From the NCBI GenBank assembly GCA_900548935.1, contig URMR01000064.1, positions 1-9,733 of the forward strand: a stretch of DNA of 9,733 nucleotides, given 5' to 3'. The notes under the pieces were generated by a model. The model had not been told where the DNA came from. It was given only the letters and a program-made list of their open reading frames with translations, and ran no database searches. The stretch comes from an uncultured Collinsella sp. (GTDB taxonomy: Bacteria > Actinomycetota > Coriobacteriia > Coriobacteriales > Coriobacteriaceae). Shown here one piece after another: positions 6,628 through 9,733 of the stretch (its first letter is position 1; each line of letters starts with the position of its first letter). Made by a program: the position numbers and the translations under genes.

Positions 6628-6737
6628 TTTCGACGCTAACGGTCGACCATCTCGCGCCATGAGATTAAACTTGAATTGTTCTCTGAACATATCCATTTCT
6701 GCCTATCCTCAACAGATCTTTGTCTCGAGGAGCGCAT

Positions 6738-7406
6738 GTGAAGCCGTCTCATTCCACCGGTCGTAACGTCATCGCCATTCTCGCCATACCCATCGTGATG
6801 CTCTTCCTTATCGTCATCACGCCCTTTTCTTTTGGTATCGCCTCGCCCTTCGATCTTTGCGGGATGATCGACGCCGGCTCGCGTGCCACCTCGCTCTCCT
6901 TTGTCTGCCGTGGCGTGTTCTACGAATATGCAATTCCCACCGGAAGTTGGCAGTCCAAGTTACCGTTGCTCGGCAAGGTCGACGGATGCTCCCCCTATTT
7001 CTGCCTTGAACCTCAGACGATGAATTATTTGATCGACGACCAGCCCCTCGACTCCATCACCCTCGCCTACGACTACGCACCAAACACCGATGAGCGCCAC
7101 ATGAACCAAGTCCTCGACAAGATGCTTGGACAGTGCGGGCTCACCGAGGAGACCGGTCGAACCATCTATAGCAACCAGAAATTAAAGCGAACAGAACTCC
7201 GCCGTGTCGGAAAAATCAAAGGGCGAAACGGGGCCGCCTACTGGGATGCCTGGGCAACACGCGACAAGGGCGAATTCGGACACAGCACCTATATGGTCAC
7301 TGTCTACACCAAAGACGGAATTAAGGACAATGTTGACGATTTCGCGTCATCCAAACTCGGCATCCCCAAAACAACCAAACCCGCCAGCCCGGATGAAATT
7401 CTGTAG
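6738..7406 (+). CDS. Hypothetical membrane-anchored extracytoplasmic protein with five cysteines
   Basis: I chose the GTG at 6738 because GAGGAG (6727-6732) lies five bases upstream; a TTG at 6720 in the same frame has no such support, and the overlapping ATG at 6736 runs straight into TGA. The product has 222 residues. After a short polar start (KPSHSTGR) comes one hydrophobic segment at about residues 9-30 (NVIAILAIPIVMLFLIVITPF), so it is probably a signal anchor or uncleaved signal with an external domain. Five cysteines follow (about C41, C57, C84, C89, C133). The C-terminal half is Lys/Arg-rich (about 145-170), followed by a predicted beta region (STYMVTVYT). No motif or family is recognised. 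It shares size, topology and cysteine content with the divergent neighbour, but no clear sequence similarity. Confidence 0.75.
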   Translation: MKPSHSTGRNVIAILAIPIVMLFLIVITPFSFGIASPFDLCGMIDAGSRATSLSFVCRGVFYEYAIPTGSWQSKLPLLGKVDGCSPYFCLEPQTMNYLIDDQPLDSITLAYDYAPNTDERHMNQVLDKMLGQCGLTEETGRTIYSNQKLKRTELRRVGKIKGRNGAAYWDAWATRDKGEFGHSTYMVTVYTKDGIKDNVDDFASSKLGIPKTTKPASPDEIL

Positions 7407-7459
7407 AGACGCTCATTAGAATGTCGTTCAACGAGCACGGCAACATCGAGCTCGCCCCC

Positions 7460-7570
7460 ACCATCACAAAGGGGACAGGAGCCTTTGTGATGATCTTCGG
7501 CCCCGGCGTTCACCATCTCGATCTGTAACATCTAGCTGCCGTTTTGGACCTCAGATGTTACAGATCGAGA
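7460..7570. repeat. Composite palindromic repeat, copy 2, reversed order, with a compensatory change
   Basis: The hairpin half comes first: ACCATCACAAAG (7460-7471) and CTTTGTGATGAT (7483-7494) around GGGACAGGAGC. Relative to the other copies, base 5 of arm one (C to T) and its partner, base 8 of arm two (G to A), have both changed, so that pair is kept; another arm-two change leaves one mismatch. The TCTGTAAC inverted repeat follows at 7516-7533 and 7553-7570, with perfect 18-bp arms and a 19-nt loop. It begins 53 bases after the stop of the preceding gene. Confidence 0.8.
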
Positions 7571-7590
7571 CGAAATGTTCAGCAGTTCCC

Positions 7591-7694
7591 GTTTATCTAA
7601 ATCTGTAATAACTACTCGGCAAATAAGGGTCTACCTGTTACAGAACGAGACAAACCGCGGACCACCACAAAGGCGCCTGCCCCTTCGTGGTGGT
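7591..7694. repeat. Composite palindromic repeat, copy 3, degenerate
   Basis: The order is the same as in copy 1: a decayed TCTGTAAC inverted repeat (TCTGTAA at 7602-7608, TTACAGA at 7638-7644), then GAGACAAACCG. The hairpin ACCACCACAAAG (7661-7672) and CTTCGTGGTGGT (7683-7694) follows, with one mismatch. The loop (GCGCCTGCCC) is the reverse complement of the GGGCAGGC type in the other copies, so this hairpin is inverted relative to them while its partner repeat is not. The downstream TTTTCGAC flank is shared with the copy at 6593. Confidence 0.7.
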
Positions 7695-7701
7695 TTTCGA
7701 C

Positions 7702-7732
7702 AAAAAGAAGCCGCCCCGATAACAGAGGCGGC
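7702..7732 (-). terminator. Rho-independent terminator, probably of the hydratase gene
   Basis: On the minus strand GCCGCC (7732-7727) pairs with GGCGGC (7715-7710) across an 11-nt loop and is followed by TTCTTTTT. It lies about 150 bases beyond the hydratase stop, so the transcript would include the long hairpin at 7790-7863 as 3' untranslated sequence. Confidence 0.75.
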
Positions 7733-7789
7733 ATCAAGCAAGCCTATTTATTAGCGTCCCTCAAGACCCAACGAGAACGCAGAAATGTA

Positions 7790-7863
7790 GCCCGGGGCTT
7801 ACCCTTTCCCGAACGCGACCCTCGCGAAGCGCGTGAGCGGGCGGGAAAGGGTAAGCCCCGGGC
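7790..7863. repeat. Long perfect hairpin (22-bp stem) in the 3' region of the hydratase gene
   Basis: Arms at 7790-7811 and 7842-7863 are perfect reverse complements over 22 bp (GCCCGGGGCTTACCC... and its complement). The 30-nt interior holds a smaller ACGCG/CGCGT pairing. It ends 15 bases from the hydratase stop codon. No T-run follows on either strand, and a standard terminator exists further on, so its role is not simple termination. It could stabilise the 3' end of the message or be a mobile palindromic repeat. Confidence 0.85.
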
Positions 7864-7878
7864 GGACAATAAAGTGCG

Positions 7879-9733
7879 TTACTCGGCAGCGGCCTTGAAC
7901 TTGTTGTAGTTGATCAGGCAGCCGGCCTTAACGATGGCACGCTCCTCTGCCGTCATATCGGCAATGTAGAGCTCAATCTGCTCGACCGCACCATCGGCGC
8001 GAACCACGTAAGCGGCGATGTCCTTCAGGTCGCCGTCGAGCGCGGCGCGGATACCCGGCACAAAGACGTAGTCGCCTACCTCAAAGCTGGGCTCGGCCTC
8101 CATCTGGAAGGGCACCATGCCCCAGTTCATCACGTTGGAGCGATAGCGCTTGGTGGCGTACTCGTGGACGATGTTGGCCAGGCCGCCAATTACGCGCTGG
8201 CAGCTCGCGGCCTGCTCGCGGGCGGAACCGTCACCGGGCTTCTTGGCATAGAGCATGGAGCCGTACTCGGTCGCCTTGGCATCGGCAGCGACACCCGCGC
8301 CGGCCAGCGCCTCAAACACGCCGGCAAGCTCGGCATCGAGTGCCACCAGGTCGCCCGCTGCCTCGCCGGCAACGCGGCGCTTTTCCACCGCGTCGACCTC
8401 CTTGGAGCGGCCCACGTAGGCAGGGTCGCGACGGCTGAGCGTAAACTCGGCCAGACCCAGCGGGTTGGAGCGGAAGGAGCTCGTCTCGCCCGAGGGAATG
8501 AGCTCGTCGGTCGTGGTGACCGGGTCCATGATCTTGGAGCACACCTTGAGCAGGATGTCGTCGCCGAGAGGCTCCATCGCGGGCCACGGCTTGATGTTGG
8601 GGCACTCGGCCAGCTCGTCGGCCGGCTCAGCCTTGCCAAAGCCCCAGTACACGCGCTTCTTGTACGGCGCGTCGTCAAAGGTGTACTCGCAGGCCTCGTC
8701 CCAAGTCTCCTCGGGCAGGTCGGTCGCCGGCGTCAGGACGCCGCCGTTGGCAGCCGTCGCCGCAATGGAGCGGGCGTCCATCAGGGCCACGGCGCTCAGC
8801 TGACCGTTGCCCGGCTTGGAACCCTCGCGATTGGGGAAGTTGCGCGTGGTGTGGCGGATCGAAAGGCCGTTGTTGGCAGGCGTGTCGCCGGCGCCGAAGC
8901 ACGGGCCGCAGAACGCCGTGCGCACAATCGCGCCGGCCTCCATAAGGTCGTAGATGTAGCCGCGGCGTGTAAGCTCGAGTGCCACGGGCTGGCTCGTGGG
9001 ATAGACCGACAGCGAGAACTCGCCGCAGCCGGTGTTAGCGCCCTTGAGCACGCGAGCAGCCTGGACCACGGAGTCGTAGTTGCCGCCCGAGCAGCCGGCG
9101 ATAACGCCCTGCTGCACGTGCAGCTTGCCGTCGACGATCTTGTCGAGCAGGCTAAAGTGCGTCTTGCCCTCGCCGATCTTGGCGGCCTCGAGCTCCACCT
9201 CGTGAAGGATGTCCTCGAGGTTCTCGTTGAGCTCGTCGATCTCAAAGCCGTTGGAAGGATGGAACGGCAGCGCGATCATGGGCTTGATGCTCGACAGATC
9301 GACCTCGACGCAGCCGTCGTAGTAGGCGACATCGGCGGGCTTGAGCTCGCGGTAGTCGTCGCCGCGGCCGTGTATGGTCAAAAACGCGTGCGTGTCTTCG
9401 TCGGTGGCCCAGATGCTCGACAAGCAGGTGGTCTCGGTGGTCATGACATCGACGCCGTTGCGGTAGTCGGTCGTCATGCTCGCGATGCCGGGGCCCACGA
9501 ACTCCATGACCTTGTTCTTGACGTAGCCCTTGGCAAAGACGGCGCGGATGATGGCGAGCGCCACGTCGTGCGGGCCGACGCCGGGACGTGGGGCGCCCGT
9601 GAGGTAGATGGCAACGACGCCGGGATAGGCAACGTCGTAGGTGTCGCGCAGCAGCTGCTTGGCCAGCTCGCCGCCGCCCTCGCCCACGGCCATGGTGCCC
9701 AGGGCGCCATAGCGGGTGTGGGAGTCGGAGCCC
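7879..9733 (-). CDS. YbhJ-like hydratase of the aconitase superfamily (partial at right edge)
   Basis: The frame enters from the right edge (first full codon at 9732) and ends in TAA at 7881-7879, giving 617 visible residues; roughly 130 N-terminal residues of a family near 750 aa lie outside. The visible part opens with GSDSHT, the aconitase signature. The three [4Fe-4S] ligands are probably present: Cys in VIAGCSGGNYD (visible residue 214) and the CGPC pair (275 and 278), equivalent to SCTNS and CGPC of mitochondrial aconitase. RNFPNREG (297-304) matches the active-site RNF block. The swivel-domain motif GSSREH appears as GSAREQ (502-507): first Ser and Arg kept, second Ser and His replaced. 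This points to the YbhJ-type clade annotated as hydratase rather than citrate-cycle AcnA or AcnB. Substrate unknown; cytosolic. An ATG at 9693 is internal to the conserved domain and is not the start. Confidence 0.93.
   Translation of the reverse strand, partial: GSDSHTRYGALGTMAVGEGGGELAKQLLRDTYDVAYPGVVAIYLTGAPRPGVGPHDVALAIIRAVFAKGYVKNKVMEFVGPGIASMTTDYRNGVDVMTTETTCLSSIWATDEDTHAFLTIHGRGDDYRELKPADVAYYDGCVEVDLSSIKPMIALPFHPSNGFEIDELNENLEDILHEVELEAAKIGEGKTHFSLLDKIVDGKLHVQQGVIAGCSGGNYDSVVQAARVLKGANTGCGEFSLSVYPTSQPVALELTRRGYIYDLMEAGAIVRTAFCGPCFGAGDTPANNGLSIRHTTRNFPNREGSKPGNGQLSAVALMDARSIAATAANGGVLTPATDLPEETWDEACEYTFDDAPYKKRVYWGFGKAEPADELAECPNIKPWPAMEPLGDDILLKVCSKIMDPVTTTDELIPSGETSSFRSNPLGLAEFTLSRRDPAYVGRSKEVDAVEKRRVAGEAAGDLVALDAELAGVFEALAGAGVAADAKATEYGSMLYAKKPGDGSAREQAASCQRVIGGLANIVHEYATKRYRSNVMNWGMVPFQMEAEPSFEVGDYVFVPGIRAALDGDLKDIAAYVVRADGAVEQIELYIADMTAEERAIVKAGCLINYNKFKAAAE

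Larger units (their letters stand above)
7407..7878. other. 472-bp gene-free interval, almost entirely repeats and terminators
   Basis: Between the stop of the plus-strand gene and the stop of the hydratase no supported gene is seen. The interval is filled by composite repeats 2 and 3, the minus-strand terminator at 7702-7732 and the 22-bp-stem hairpin. Only 7407-7459, 7571-7590 and 7733-7789 hold nothing I can name. No clear terminator for the plus-strand gene is seen other than the repeat hairpin at 7460-7494. Confidence 0.7.

Noticed and set aside
6678..6688. GTTC-TCT-GAAC as an SOS/LexA box
   Set aside because: The half-sites are in the reverse order (actinobacterial boxes read GAAC...GTTC) and the spacing is wrong.
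5724..7694. CRISPR array, because of repeated palindromic units
   Set aside because: Units are few, irregularly spaced, differ in orientation, have a gene pair between them, and no cas gene is present.

Overview
The window looks like a chromosomal segment of a Coriobacteriia species, most likely Collinsella or a close relative. This rests on the high-GC coding style, the actinobacterial-type ClpB, the YbhJ-like member of the aconitase family, and intergenic palindromes with ACCACCACAAAG arms that I associate with Collinsella genomes. The assignment is inference, not a database result.

Layout from left to right. (1) 2-844 (+): the C-terminal part of a probably extracytoplasmic protein, open at the left edge. 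(2) 918-2270 (-): a DUF4143-type AAA ATPase whose TATAAT promoter sits inside a 23-bp imperfect inverted repeat. (3) 2271-2591: a gene-free stretch holding that promoter, a candidate three-way-junction RNA with its own T-run (2383-2466, +), and a 67-nt hairpin repeat. (4) 2592-2786 (-): a 64-aa charged, proline-rich hypothetical protein. (5) 2918-5545 (-): complete clpB with a terminator at 2837-2871 and a structured leader. (6) 5546-5831: clpB control region followed by a composite palindromic repeat. (7) 5832-6536 (-) and 6738-7406 (+): two divergent, single-pass, cysteine-containing hypothetical proteins separated by a repeat hairpin. (8) 7407-7878: repeat-rich intergenic DNA with two more composite repeats, a rho-independent terminator and a perfect 22-bp-stem hairpin. 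(9) 7879-9733 (-): a YbhJ-like aconitase-superfamily hydratase, open at the right edge.

The genes do not form an obvious pathway. ClpB is the ATP-driven disaggregase of the heat-shock network, and the hydratase is a metabolic enzyme of uncertain substrate. The ATPase, the two membrane proteins and the dense repeats look accessory. The most interesting parts are non-coding: the candidate structured RNA, the palindromic promoter of the ATPase gene, a clpB leader in which the ribosome-binding site can pair with upstream sequence, and four copies of a hairpin repeat, one of which shows a compensatory base change.
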